Below, piece after piece: positions 40,722-48,809 of a stretch of DNA of 64,000 nt (within the stretch, counting starts at the first letter, position 1; each line of letters opens with the position of its first letter). The notes below the pieces were generated by a model, which saw nothing but the letters and a program-made list of their open reading frames with translations, was not told the DNA's origin and did no database searches. Where the stretch lies: positions 992,001 through 1,056,000 of the forward strand of contig CAVUSV010000004.1 of the NCBI GenBank assembly GCA_963744225.1, read 5' to 3'. This stretch comes from Bog-473 sp963744225 (GTDB lineage: Bacteria; Actinomycetota; Acidimicrobiia; Acidimicrobiales; RAAP-2). Both the position numbers and the translations under genes were made by a program.

Positions 40722-42050
40722 GTGACAGCAGTGGGGCGGCACGGACCGTTCCCCTGCGTGCTCGTCCGTAGTCCGCGTTTGCCTGCGCACCAGGTCACCA
40801 CGCGCAATCTGGGCGCGGCGTATCCATTCATCGCCGAGGCGGGTCTGGGCCGGCGCGGCGTGGTCATCGGCGACGACCTGCTCGGCGGATCGTTCGTGTT
40901 CGATCCGTTCGAGCTCTATGCGGCTGGCGTGGTCTCCAACCCGAACATGGTCGTGTTCGGCCAGATCGGGCGGGGCAAGAGCGCCTTCGTCAAGACCTTC
41001 CTGTGGCGTCAAGCCGTCTTCGGCCGTCGGGCCTGGGTCGTGGACCCGAAGGGGGAGTACGCCGATCTGGCGGAAGCGTGGGGAGTCCGTCCGGTGGCGC
41101 TGCGCCCCGGTGGGGCCATCCGGCTGAATCCCCTCGACCCAGGGCCCGACAGCGCGGGCGCCGGTACGGGCGAACCGGACGCGACGGGCCGCCGCCGCAC
41201 GGAGCTATTGGCGTCCTTGGCCAGTGCCTGCCTCGGCCGGAGCCTGGTGCCGCGCGAGCACGCCGCACTAGGGGCCGCGCTCCTCGACGCCGGCGCGACA
41301 CAGGGCGCGCCGACCGTCCCGATGGTGGTCGAGTCGCTGCTCTCCCCGACTGAAGAGGCGGCACGCCAGTTGCGCACCGAGCGGCGCACGTTGCTCGAGG
41401 ACGGGCGCGACGTCGCTCTGGAGCTGCGGCGGCTTGTCCACGGCGACCTCTGCGGCATGTTCGACGGCCCGACGACTCCAGGCCTCGACCTTTCGGCTCC
41501 TCTGGTCGTCCTGGACCTCTCCGCCCTGTACTCGTCGGCCGCCCTCGGCGTCCTGATGGCGTGTGCCACCGCCTGGCTACAGTCAGCGTTGGCCCGGACG
41601 GCCGTGACGAGCGGCGCTGGACCGACCGGGAGGGGTCAGTTCTTCCTCGTTGTCGACGAGGCCTGGGCGATCCTGTCGAACCTGGGCGTGGCGCGTTGGC
41701 TGCAGAGCTCATGGAAGTTATCTCGCGCCTTCGGTGTGTCGAATGTGGCGATCCTGCACCGGGTGTCCGACCTGCGCTCCGTTGGTGCGTCGGACTCCGA
41801 GCAAGTGGCGCTCGCCCAGGGCCTGCTCTCGGACTCCGAGACACGCGTCGTCTATGCGCAGTCGCCCGGCGAGTTGGAGGCTGCCGCCGAGTTGTTGTCG
41901 CTCTCGCACACGGAGGCCGACTTGTTGCCACAACTCCGGCGAGGCATCGCCCTTTGGAAGGTGGGCCAGCGTTCCTTCCTGGTCCAGCACCGCCTCAGCG
42001 CCCTCGAGCGGCGCATCGTCGACACTGACGCGGCGATGACGGCCCGCTAG
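40722..42050 (+). CDS. VirB4/TraC-like T4SS ATPase
   Basis: About 442 residues. It reads as the ATPase domain of VirB4-type conjugation motors: a short leader, then QVTTRNLGAAYPFIAEAGLG and GGSFVFDPFELY, Walker A GQIGRGKS at residues 80-87, WVVDPKGEYADL (second strand), and Walker B with D312-E313 in FFLVVDEAWAIL. A HerA/FtsK-like sensor region (SNVAILHRVSDLRS) and HTEADLLPQLRRGIALW follow. It is shorter than full VirB4 proteins (about 800 residues), having lost the N-terminal domain, as in the compact actinobacterial versions. The start is uncertain: GTG at 40722 or 40731, or an earlier one at 40641. The VirD4-like gene starts 3 bp after its stop. Confidence 0.85.
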   Translation: MTAVGRHGPFPCVLVRSPRLPAHQVTTRNLGAAYPFIAEAGLGRRGVVIGDDLLGGSFVFDPFELYAAGVVSNPNMVVFGQIGRGKSAFVKTFLWRQAVFGRRAWVVDPKGEYADLAEAWGVRPVALRPGGAIRLNPLDPGPDSAGAGTGEPDATGRRRTELLASLASACLGRSLVPREHAALGAALLDAGATQGAPTVPMVVESLLSPTEEAARQLRTERRTLLEDGRDVALELRRLVHGDLCGMFDGPTTPGLDLSAPLVVLDLSALYSSAALGVLMACATAWLQSALARTAVTSGAGPTGRGQFFLVVDEAWAILSNLGVARWLQSSWKLSRAFGVSNVAILHRVSDLRSVGASDSEQVALAQGLLSDSETRVVYAQSPGELEAAAELLSLSHTEADLLPQLRRGIALWKVGQRSFLVQHRLSALERRIVDTDAAMTAR

Positions 42051-42053
42051 ATA

Positions 42054-43502
42054 GTGGTGGGCGTCGCCGCAGCGGTGCTGCCGGTCGCCGTCGCCGGGGT
42101 CTTGCTGGCCGGCTATTCGTATCGGGATGGTGTGCGGCCACCGGCTTCCCGCCGCCGGACGCGACGGGGAGCGCGTTGGGCGAGGCGGCGAGACCTGCGC
42201 TCGCTCCTGGTCGAGGCGGAAGCCCCACCGACCGGGCGGCTTCTCCTCGGCGTCGTCCCTGGCGTGGCCCGGACAGCGGGCATCGCCGCCGAACCCGCCC
42301 AGTCCCTCGTTGTCGTCGGACCGACCCAGAGCGGGAAGACGACGAGCCTCGCCGTGCCGGCCATCCTCGGGTGGCGCGGTCCGGTAGTGGCAGCGAGTGT
42401 GAAGAGCGACCTGCTTCGTCACACGCTCGGATCGTGTGCGCGGCGCGGTCGCGTCTGGTGTATTGATCCAACCGGTTGCACCGGGGCTGCCGCCGCCATC
42501 TGGTCCCCGCTCACCGGGTGCGCGGACTGGCACTGGTCCTGCCGGGTCGCCGCCGACCTGTGTGAGGGGGCGAAGGCCGACGGGACAACCCCGGACGGCG
42601 AGTTCTGGTACGCCACAGCGGCCAAGATGTTGGCACCGCTCCTCGTTGCCGCGGCGGTTGACGGACGCACCATGGCAGACGTGGTGCGCTGGGTCGACAC
42701 GCAAGAGGTCGCGGAGGTGGCCGATATCTTGGAGCGGGCCGCTCCGCCCGAGGCCCTTGACGCGGCGCGTGCCAGCTGGTGCCGTGACGAGCGCACGCGG
42801 AGCTCCGTTGCCATCACGGCTGAGACGGTACTCGCGCCATTCGTCCATCCTCCGACCCGTCCGGGTGCACCCGCCCTCTTCGAGCCGCGTGATCTCCTCG
42901 GTGGTCCGCACACCGTGTACCTCTGTGCCCCAGCCCACGACCAGCGCAGGCTGCGCGGCTATTTCACGACGCTCACCCAGCAGATCGTGGCCCATGCGTT
43001 CGCTGTGGCGACGCGGTCGGGCCGACCGCTCGATCCGCCCCTGCTCGTCGTGCTCGACGAGGCCGCCCATATCGCGCCGCTGCCGGACCTCGACGCGCTG
43101 GCCGCCACCTGCGCGTCGCACGGGATCCAGATAATCACGGTCTGGCAGGACCTAGCCCAAGTCCGGGGCCGCTACGGTGCCAAAGCGCCCACGGTACTCA
43201 ACAACCACCGGGCCAAGTTTTTCCTGCCCGGCATCGCGGACCCTGACACCCTTGAGTACGCCAGTCGCCTCATCGGCGATGAGGAGGTCACGCTTCCGTC
43301 TGTGACCCGCGACCCTTCGGGGCGCCGCTCGACGACGTCGACCACGGGACCGCGCCGATTGCTTCCCCCGGAGGATCTGCGCTGCCTCTCGCAGGGCCGC
43401 GGTGTTCTGGTCTACGGCACGTTGCCCCCCGTACGAGTGCAACTGCGGCCGTGGTGGGCCAACAGTCGGCGCGGGCGGTTCAGCCGGAAACGTCGTCGGT
43501 GA
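42054..43502 (+). CDS. VirD4/TraG-like type IV coupling ATPase
   Basis: A 482-residue coupling protein that hands substrate to the secretion channel. It has one N-terminal membrane helix (about residues 3-20), an Arg-rich cytoplasmic linker, then the motor domain: Walker A GPTQSGKT at residues 89-96, AASVKSDLLRHTLG, WSPLTGC, and Walker B with D335-E336 in LLVVLDEAAHIAPL. The TrwB/TraD-type C-terminal signature IQIITVWQDLAQVRGRYG (about 357-374), NHRAKFFLPG and DTLEYASRLIGDEEV follow. The GTG at 42054 follows the VirB4-like stop by 3 bp. It lacks the all-alpha domain found in larger coupling proteins. It ends inside the convergent sigma factor gene (23-bp overlap). Confidence 0.87.
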   Translation: MVGVAAAVLPVAVAGVLLAGYSYRDGVRPPASRRRTRRGARWARRRDLRSLLVEAEAPPTGRLLLGVVPGVARTAGIAAEPAQSLVVVGPTQSGKTTSLAVPAILGWRGPVVAASVKSDLLRHTLGSCARRGRVWCIDPTGCTGAAAAIWSPLTGCADWHWSCRVAADLCEGAKADGTTPDGEFWYATAAKMLAPLLVAAAVDGRTMADVVRWVDTQEVAEVADILERAAPPEALDAARASWCRDERTRSSVAITAETVLAPFVHPPTRPGAPALFEPRDLLGGPHTVYLCAPAHDQRRLRGYFTTLTQQIVAHAFAVATRSGRPLDPPLLVVLDEAAHIAPLPDLDALAATCASHGIQIITVWQDLAQVRGRYGAKAPTVLNNHRAKFFLPGIADPDTLEYASRLIGDEEVTLPSVTRDPSGRRSTTSTTGPRRLLPPEDLRCLSQGRGVLVYGTLPPVRVQLRPWWANSRRGRFSRKRRR

Positions 43503-44799
43503 CGGGCCGGATGCCGGTGGCACGCCGCTCGGCGCGGGCACGACTCGCACTCGCCCGGTCCTCGGAGAGGTCTCGCTCTTGTGCGTTCGTCGCCAAGCGC
43601 GCCGAGTGCTCGAACTCGACGGCTGCCTCGGCGTCACGGCCCAGCTTGTCGAGGAGGTCGCCGCGCACGCTATAGAGGAGGTGATAGCGCGCGAGCGTCC
43701 CGGTCTGGACCAACTGGTCGACGAGGTCGAGAGCGGGGCCGGCGCCCGATGCCATGGAGATGGCGACCGCCCGATTCAGTTCGACAATGGGCGAAGGGGT
43801 CCGGCGCGCCAGTTCACCGTAGAGCGCTACGACCTGTCGCCAGTCCGTCTCCTCTGGGCGGAAGGAGCGTGCGTGACAGGCCGCGATGGCAGCCTGCAGG
43901 GTGTAGGGACCCCTCGTCTCGCTGAGCCCCTCGGCTCGAGCCAGGGAAGCCTCCCCGCGGTTGATGTGGAGGCGATCCCACGTGCGACGGTCCTGGTCGA
44001 GCAACAGGACGGGCTCGCCCGTTGGACCGGTACGGGCCCGCAAGCGCGACGAATGGAATTCCATGAGCGCCACCAATCCGTGGACTTCAGCTTCTTCTGG
44101 CACCAGGGAGGCAAGGACCCGGCCGACCCGAAGGGCCTCAGCGCACAGCTCCGGGCGCAGCCAGTCGTCCCCCGACGTGGCTGAATACCCCTCGTTGAAG
44201 ACGAGGTAGATGACCTCGAGCACGGCACCGAGGCGGTCGGCGCGATCGTCACCCGTGGGCACCTCGAAGGGGACGCCGGCCTTGGCGACGGTCTTCTTCG
44301 CGCGGACGATGCGCTGGGCGATGGTGGACTCCGGGACCAGATAGGCCCGGGCGATCTCGGGCACGGTCAGGCCACCGACGAGGCGGAGGGTCAGTGCGAC
44401 ACGTGCGGGGACAGGCAGGACGGGATGGCACGCCACGAAGATCAGACGCAGGCGATCGTCCTCGATGGCCTCCTCCGAGTCGTCCCCGGACAGCGCCTCA
44501 ATCCTGTCCGGGGGGGAGGCCTCGAGCGCACGACCCAGCTGTGCGTACTTGTCCGCCAGCGTGCGGTCCCGGCGGAAGTGGTCGATCGCCTTTCGCTTGC
44601 CGACGGCAGTCAGCCAGGCGCCAGGGTTGCGGGGCGTGCCGTCCCGAGGCCACTGCCGCAGGGCATCGACCAGCGCATCTTGGGCCAGTTCCTCGGCCAG
44701 TCCGATGTCGCCGACCGTCCGCACCAACGTGGCGACGACGCGTGGGAACTCGATGCGGTAAACGGCCTCGATGGCGGCGGTTGAATCGGCGGCCGACAT
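43480..44799 (-). CDS. ECF42-type sigma factor with C-terminal helical extension
   Basis: A 439-residue ECF sigma factor. Region 2 (EAVYRIEFPRVVATLVRTVGDIGLAEELAQDALVDALRQWP, cited here by its core AEELAQDALVDALRQW) and region 4 (VALTLRLVGGLTVPEIARAYLVPESTIAQR, core LTVPEIARAY) are clear. They are followed by a 220-residue extension with HGLVALMEFHSSRLRAR and LNRAVAISMASG that resembles TPR/DUF6596 sequence. This extension and a neighbouring DGPF-family gene identify the ECF42 group, where the extension is needed for activity and the DGPF partner is a conserved target. It starts at 44799, 45 bp from the stop of that partner, on the same strand. No anti-sigma factor is present. Confidence 0.9.
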   Translation of the reverse strand: MSAADSTAAIEAVYRIEFPRVVATLVRTVGDIGLAEELAQDALVDALRQWPRDGTPRNPGAWLTAVGKRKAIDHFRRDRTLADKYAQLGRALEASPPDRIEALSGDDSEEAIEDDRLRLIFVACHPVLPVPARVALTLRLVGGLTVPEIARAYLVPESTIAQRIVRAKKTVAKAGVPFEVPTGDDRADRLGAVLEVIYLVFNEGYSATSGDDWLRPELCAEALRVGRVLASLVPEEAEVHGLVALMEFHSSRLRARTGPTGEPVLLLDQDRRTWDRLHINRGEASLARAEGLSETRGPYTLQAAIAACHARSFRPEETDWRQVVALYGELARRTPSPIVELNRAVAISMASGAGPALDLVDQLVQTGTLARYHLLYSVRGDLLDKLGRDAEAAVEFEHSARLATNAQERDLSEDRASASRARAERRATGIRPVTDDVSG

Positions 44800-44843
44800 G
44801 CCACCGATTCAACCACCACATTCGGTGCAAAGGTCCTCCCCGT

Positions 44844-45182
44844 CTAGATGACGGGCCGGAGGCGGACCTCGCCTTCGCCCAGCACACTGAGGAAGCGCTT
44901 GGACCATTCGATCGCCTCGTCCCGGTCACGGCACTCCATGAGCGCCCAGCCGCCGACGAGCTCCTTGGCCTCGGCAAACGGGCCGTCGAGGACCGTGAAC
45001 TCGCCGTCCTTGAGCCCGATCTTGGCGCCTTCGGCCGTTGGGGCAAGGCCGCCGGTGGCGACGATGACGCCTGCGCTGACGGCGCCCTCGACGAACTTGC
45101 CCATCTCTTCGAACAGCTCGGGGCGCGGGGGCTCGGTCGGCTGCTCGGCCTCGTTGGCGAGGGTGTATCCCAGGAATCGCAT
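44844..45182 (-). CDS. DGPF / YCII-like domain protein, ECF42 partner
   Basis: A 112-residue protein of the YCII-related DGPF family. The DGPF motif itself is present as VLDGPFAEAKELVGGWAL (about residues 64-81), preceded by VIVATGGLAPTAEGAKI and followed by DEAIEWSKRFLS. These ferredoxin-like dimers are the usual companions and probable targets of ECF42 sigma factors. Their molecular role is unknown. I start it at the ATG at 45182 because MRFLGYTL is the family's opening; longer frames add low-quality sequence. It precedes the sigma gene by 44 bp on the same strand. A strong dyad lies 19-55 bp upstream of the start (45201-45237) in the promoter or leader. Confidence 0.88.
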   Translation of the reverse strand: MRFLGYTLANEAEQPTEPPRPELFEEMGKFVEGAVSAGVIVATGGLAPTAEGAKIGLKDGEFTVLDGPFAEAKELVGGWALMECRDRDEAIEWSKRFLSVLGEGEVRLRPVI

Positions 45183-45200
45183 GGTGATGCTCCATTTCTG

Positions 45201-45237
45201 CTCTGCGTGAGGCGTCCGTCGCCTCACTCTGGCAGAG
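45201..45237. promoter_or_regulatory. Extended dyad upstream of the DGPF gene
   Basis: GTGAGGCG (45207-45214) and its complement CGCCTCAC (45220-45227) are separated by five bases. Outside these, CTCTGC (45201-45206) pairs with GCAGAG (45232-45237), with a four-base bulge on one side. The structure lies 19 bp upstream of the DGPF start (45182) and could be an operator or a leader hairpin. A TGTTCGA element a little upstream may be an ECF-type -35, but this is too weak to call. Confidence 0.55.
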
Positions 45238-45401
45238 CGTCGAACAGCTCACCGCGAATTCGACACGCCCTGAAAATTCTGCGGGGAAACTTCGGGTACG
45301 GATCGTGGGCCGGCGGACCCGCTGTCGCCGTCTTGACCGGTCCCATGGGGATCCGTAGCCTCGCTGAAGGGGGTTTCTGCGGATCCGAAAGGGGTCGAAG
45401 C

Positions 45402-46878
45402 ATGTCGAGCCAGGTTGGTCGCGGTGAAATCCGCATGCTCATCGATGGCGAACTGGTCGAAGCCGCGTCGGGCAAGCGGTTCGAGAACGTCAACCCGGCC
45501 ACCGAAGAGGTGCTCGGGGAGGTGGCCGACGCGTCCCCTGAGGACATGCAGCGCGGCCATCACGGCAGCCCGCCGTGCGTTCGACCAGTCCGACTGGTCG
45601 ACCAATCGCGCCCTGCGCAAGCGTTGCCTCGAACAATTGCAGGAGGCGCTGGAGTCCGAGCGGGAGGAGATGCGCGAGGAGATCATCGCGGAAGTGGGTT
45701 CACCTCGCCTCATGACCTACGCCGCGCAGCTCGATTCCCCGCTCGAAGATGCCCTGAAGTTCCCAGCGAAGATGATCGACGAGTTCCCTTGGGAGCGCGG
45801 TTTGCCCGACGGGAACATGATGGGGATCGCCAGCCGGCGGGCCGTGCTGAAGGAGCCGATCGGCGTTGTCGGCGCCATCGTGCCCTGGAACTACCCCGTC
45901 GAAGTCACGTTGAACAAGCTCGGACCGATCCTGGCGACCGGCAACGCCGTGGTGCTCAAGCCGGCGCCTGACACGCCGTGGAACGCAACCCGGCTGGGGC
46001 GTCTGGTGGCCGAGAAGACCGACATCCCGCCCGGCATCGTCAACGTCGTCACCTCTGCGGATCATCTCGTCGGCGAGGAACTCACCCTTTCCCCCAAAGT
46101 CGATCTGATCTCGTTCACGGGCTCCACAGCGACCGGGATGCGGATCATGGAGAAGGGTGCCGCCACACTCAAGAGGGTCTTCCTCGAGCTGGGTGGCAAA
46201 TCAGCCATGATCGTCTGCGACGACGCGGACTTTGCTTCGGTCGTGCCCGGAGGGTCGATGGTCTGCGTGCACGGCGGTCAGGGGTGTGCCATGCAATCGC
46301 GCATGCTCCTGCCCCGCTCGCGCTACGACGAGGGCGTCGAGCTCATCAGCGCCGCCATGGAAGCGGTGCCCTACGGAGACCCGAACGACGACGGTGTCCT
46401 CATGGGACCGTTGGTCAGCGCCCGCCAACGGGACCGTGTGCTCGGGTACATCGCCAAGGGACAGGAGGAGGGCGCCAAACTCGTGAGCGGCGGCGGCCGG
46501 CCCTCTCACCTCGACAAGGGCTGGTATGTAGAGCCCACCCTGTTTGTCGACGTCGAGAACTCCATGACCATCGCTCAAGAGGAGATTTTCGGCCCGGTAC
46601 TGGTCGTGATCCCGTACGAGGATGACGACGACGCCGTCCGGATCGCCAACGAGAGCCGCTACGGGCTTTCCGGGGGGGTGTACTCGGCGTCGGAGGAGCG
46701 GGCGACGGCCATCGCCCGGCGTGTCAAGACGGGGTCGATCGGCGTCAACGGGGGCATCTGGTACGGGGCGGATTCCCCGTACGGCGGCTACAAGGACAGT
46801 GGCGTCGGCCGGCAGTGTGGCGTCGAGGGCTTCGAGCAGTACCTCGAGACAAAGGCGATTGCCTGGCCTTCGGCCTGA
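45402..46878 (+). CDS. Aldehyde dehydrogenase (one frameshift)
   Basis: A 490-residue NAD(P)-dependent aldehyde dehydrogenase that oxidises an aldehyde to its acid. Landmarks are MLIDGELVEAASGKRFENVNPATEE at the N-terminus, IVPWNYP (about residue 165), ATGNAVVLKPAPDTPW, the NAD site FTGSTATG, ELGGKSA with the general-base Glu, and the catalytic Cys in GGQGCAMQSRML. PTLFVDVENSMTIAQEEIFGPVL and GGYKDSGVGRQCG close the protein. A single extra G near 45556 splits the frame after EDMQR; dropping it gives AITAARRAFDQSDWS. Everything else is intact. The substrate cannot be told from sequence. The ATG at 45402 follows a GAAAGG-type ribosome binding site. Convergent with the isochorismatase-like gene. 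Confidence 0.9.
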
Positions 46879-46891
46879 TCCGGCCGGCGCG

Positions 46892-47482
46892 TCACGACCA
46901 TCTCGCCAGCAGTCCGTCGACCGTGGTCAGGTCGGCCACGAAGGACAGGCTGTGGGTCAGCACGGAGGCGTGGTGTTCCGGCGGAGTGCCGACTGTGGCG
47001 TCCGTTGGAATCGTCACGGTGAAATCCTCGTCGGCGGCGCCCACGGCGACCAACAGGACGGCAAGGTTCGTCGAGACACCGGCCACGATGATCTCTTCGA
47101 TGCCGATGTTGCGCAGGACGGCAAGCACCTCGGTACGGTGCACCGGCGAGATGCCCTGACGCCGAGGCAGCACCAGGTCGCCCGGCTCGACGCCGATCTC
47201 AGGGACGATTTGTGCGGCTGGGTGCGTCTCGTTCCATTCGGTCGTCGCCGTGGTCGCGCGCATCAGCGGTGCCCGAAGGTTGGCGGTGCGCCCGCCGGCG
47301 GCGGGCACATACGTCAGGTGGGCCACTTGGGCCCCCGCGCCGCGGGCTCCTTTGGCGAGGCGGCCCATGGCAGCCAGTGCGGGGCGGGCAGCCTCGGCCA
47401 GGGCGGCCAGGACCGACAGGTCCCCGACCACGCCACGCTGACACTCCACGAACAGCACTGCCGTCCTCTCGGGAGCGGTCAC
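46892..47482 (-). CDS. Isochorismatase-fold protein lacking the usual catalytic triad
   Basis: A 196-residue protein of the cysteine hydrolase/isochorismatase fold. The order of segments fits the family: AVLFVECQRGVVG at residues 8-20, ETHPAAQIVPEIGVEPGDLVL at about 84-104, and IIVAGVSTNLAVLLVAVGA at about 130-148. The usual triad is Asp in the first segment, Lys in the middle and Cys in the STNxCV turn. Here the first position is Glu (VECQ), the lysine region is RRQGI, and the Cys is Ala (STNLAV). The protein may therefore be a non-hydrolytic binder or have changed chemistry; PhzD-type isochorismatases also lack the Cys but keep Asp and Lys. Start ATG at 47482. Its target in acyl-CoA or amide metabolism is unknown. 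Confidence 0.82.
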   Translation of the reverse strand: MTAPERTAVLFVECQRGVVGDLSVLAALAEAARPALAAMGRLAKGARGAGAQVAHLTYVPAAGGRTANLRAPLMRATTATTEWNETHPAAQIVPEIGVEPGDLVLPRRQGISPVHRTEVLAVLRNIGIEEIIVAGVSTNLAVLLVAVGAADEDFTVTIPTDATVGTPPEHHASVLTHSLSFVADLTTVDGLLARWS

Positions 47483-47602
47483 GCGGCGACGAGTCCCAGA
47501 CCCTCGATTCGCGGCCGGCTGCGCACCGCGAGCACCCTAACAACGTGGCCGTGGCTTTTGGTCTGACCAGGAGCGGCGCTCGAGCACCGGCTGGTCAGTG
47601 GC

Positions 47603-48790
47603 TCAGGTTTCGAGGCGCAGTTCTCTCAGGACCTGGGCCGTGTCCGCCCCGAACGCCGGAGCCGGCCGATCCGCCGCACGCGCCCTCGGGTCGGCGACGA
47701 CCACACCCCGACGAACTTCCATGGTCGGGCCGGCGAGGCCGGCGCACACTCCGGCCATCGAGACGTCGAGGAGCCAGCGCCCGCCGGTGGCCAGCGCGTC
47801 AAGGCAGGCATTCGCCGCCGTCAGCCCGGTGAGCGGGTCGGCGGCAGCGTCAGCGCAGAACATGGGCGTCGGTCCGGCCCAGGCCACGAGGCCGCCGGCT
47901 ACGGCCGCGTCGTCGCCGAATGCGACGCGATTTGCCGTCGGACGCGAGCGCCCGTGCCCGGTAATGGAGATCCACACCTGTGGCCCACCTCCACGGACAA
48001 CGTCGCGTGCGCTGATCCCGAGTTGCGTGAGTGCGCGGGGCCGACTCGCCTCGATCACGATGTCCGCCTGCTGGACCAGCGCGTGCAGGAGGCGCCTTCC
48101 CTCGGTGCGCTGCAATTCTAGGACGACGGAGCGCTTGCGCCAATTCAGCAGATCGAAGAATGCAGGCGGCCCGCGGCGCGCGCCGTCTGGCCGGGTCAAC
48201 GACTCCACCTTCACCACGGCGGCCCCGGCCTGCGCCAGCAGGTCACCGCAGAGGGGACCAGCCCACAGAGCCGAGAGATCGATGACGAGCAGGTCGCCGA
48301 GGTCGACCTGAGCCGGTGCGTCGCCCAGCCGTATTGCGGACACCGCGGGGGAGTCCACCGCCTCCCCGAGCCGGGCCACCGGCAGACCCAGCATCTGGGC
48401 CCGCTCGACCAGCTCGTCGGGGTTCCGCTCCACCAGATTCATCGCAACGGCCGACCATGTCGCGGGGGCAGACCGAGGCACCTCGTCGAGCTCGAGCCAA
48501 GCGGGCACCGCTTCCATGTCCTCCGCCCGCGGTAGGGACACGGCTATCCAGCCGTCACTCGCTGCAAGGAGCCGGCAACTGCCGCCACAGCTGGTCGTCC
48601 CGCGGCGCCACAATCCCATCAGCGCGGCGCGCTCACCGAGCAGTGCCAGTGGTTCCAGGCCCGGGAACGGCCGCGCCAGTCGCTCGACGCCCTCGATTAG
48701 CGGCTCGGGAGCCCCGAGCGGTTCGTCGGGGAGCCCCGTCAACGCCATCGCGCCGCTGGCCGCCCAGCGCGCCCCTCGGGGGTCGTCCAT
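47603..48790 (-). CDS. CaiB/BaiF family CoA-transferase
   Basis: A 395-residue class III CoA-transferase that moves CoA between carboxylic acids. Family signatures include VIDLSALWAGPLCGDLLAQAGAAVVKVES (about residues 165-193, core WAGPLCGDLLAQAGA), FFDLLNWRKRSVVLEL, the segment ADIVIEASRPRALTQLGI, and WISITGHGRSRPTANRVAFGDD ahead of the active-site region. ADAAADPLTGLTAANACLDAL follows. The N-terminal about 150 residues precede the classical start of the fold, so this may be an extended or rearranged type. I used the ATG at 48790; the longer frame overlaps the divergent crotonase gene and is Arg/Ser-rich. A lipid, bile-acid or carnitine-type acid substrate is possible from context. Confidence 0.85.
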   Translation of the reverse strand: MDDPRGARWAASGAMALTGLPDEPLGAPEPLIEGVERLARPFPGLEPLALLGERAALMGLWRRGTTSCGGSCRLLAASDGWIAVSLPRAEDMEAVPAWLELDEVPRSAPATWSAVAMNLVERNPDELVERAQMLGLPVARLGEAVDSPAVSAIRLGDAPAQVDLGDLLVIDLSALWAGPLCGDLLAQAGAAVVKVESLTRPDGARRGPPAFFDLLNWRKRSVVLELQRTEGRRLLHALVQQADIVIEASRPRALTQLGISARDVVRGGGPQVWISITGHGRSRPTANRVAFGDDAAVAGGLVAWAGPTPMFCADAAADPLTGLTAANACLDALATGGRWLLDVSMAGVCAGLAGPTMEVRRGVVVADPRARAADRPAPAFGADTAQVLRELRLET

Positions 48791-48809
48791 TCGGGCACGG
48801 TAACGTCTT

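Noticed and set aside
45230..45280. TGTTCGA element as an ECF42 -35 box for the DGPF gene
   Set aside because: It differs from the motif I recall for ECF42 promoters by an insertion, and the -10 is not clear. Kept only as a remark.
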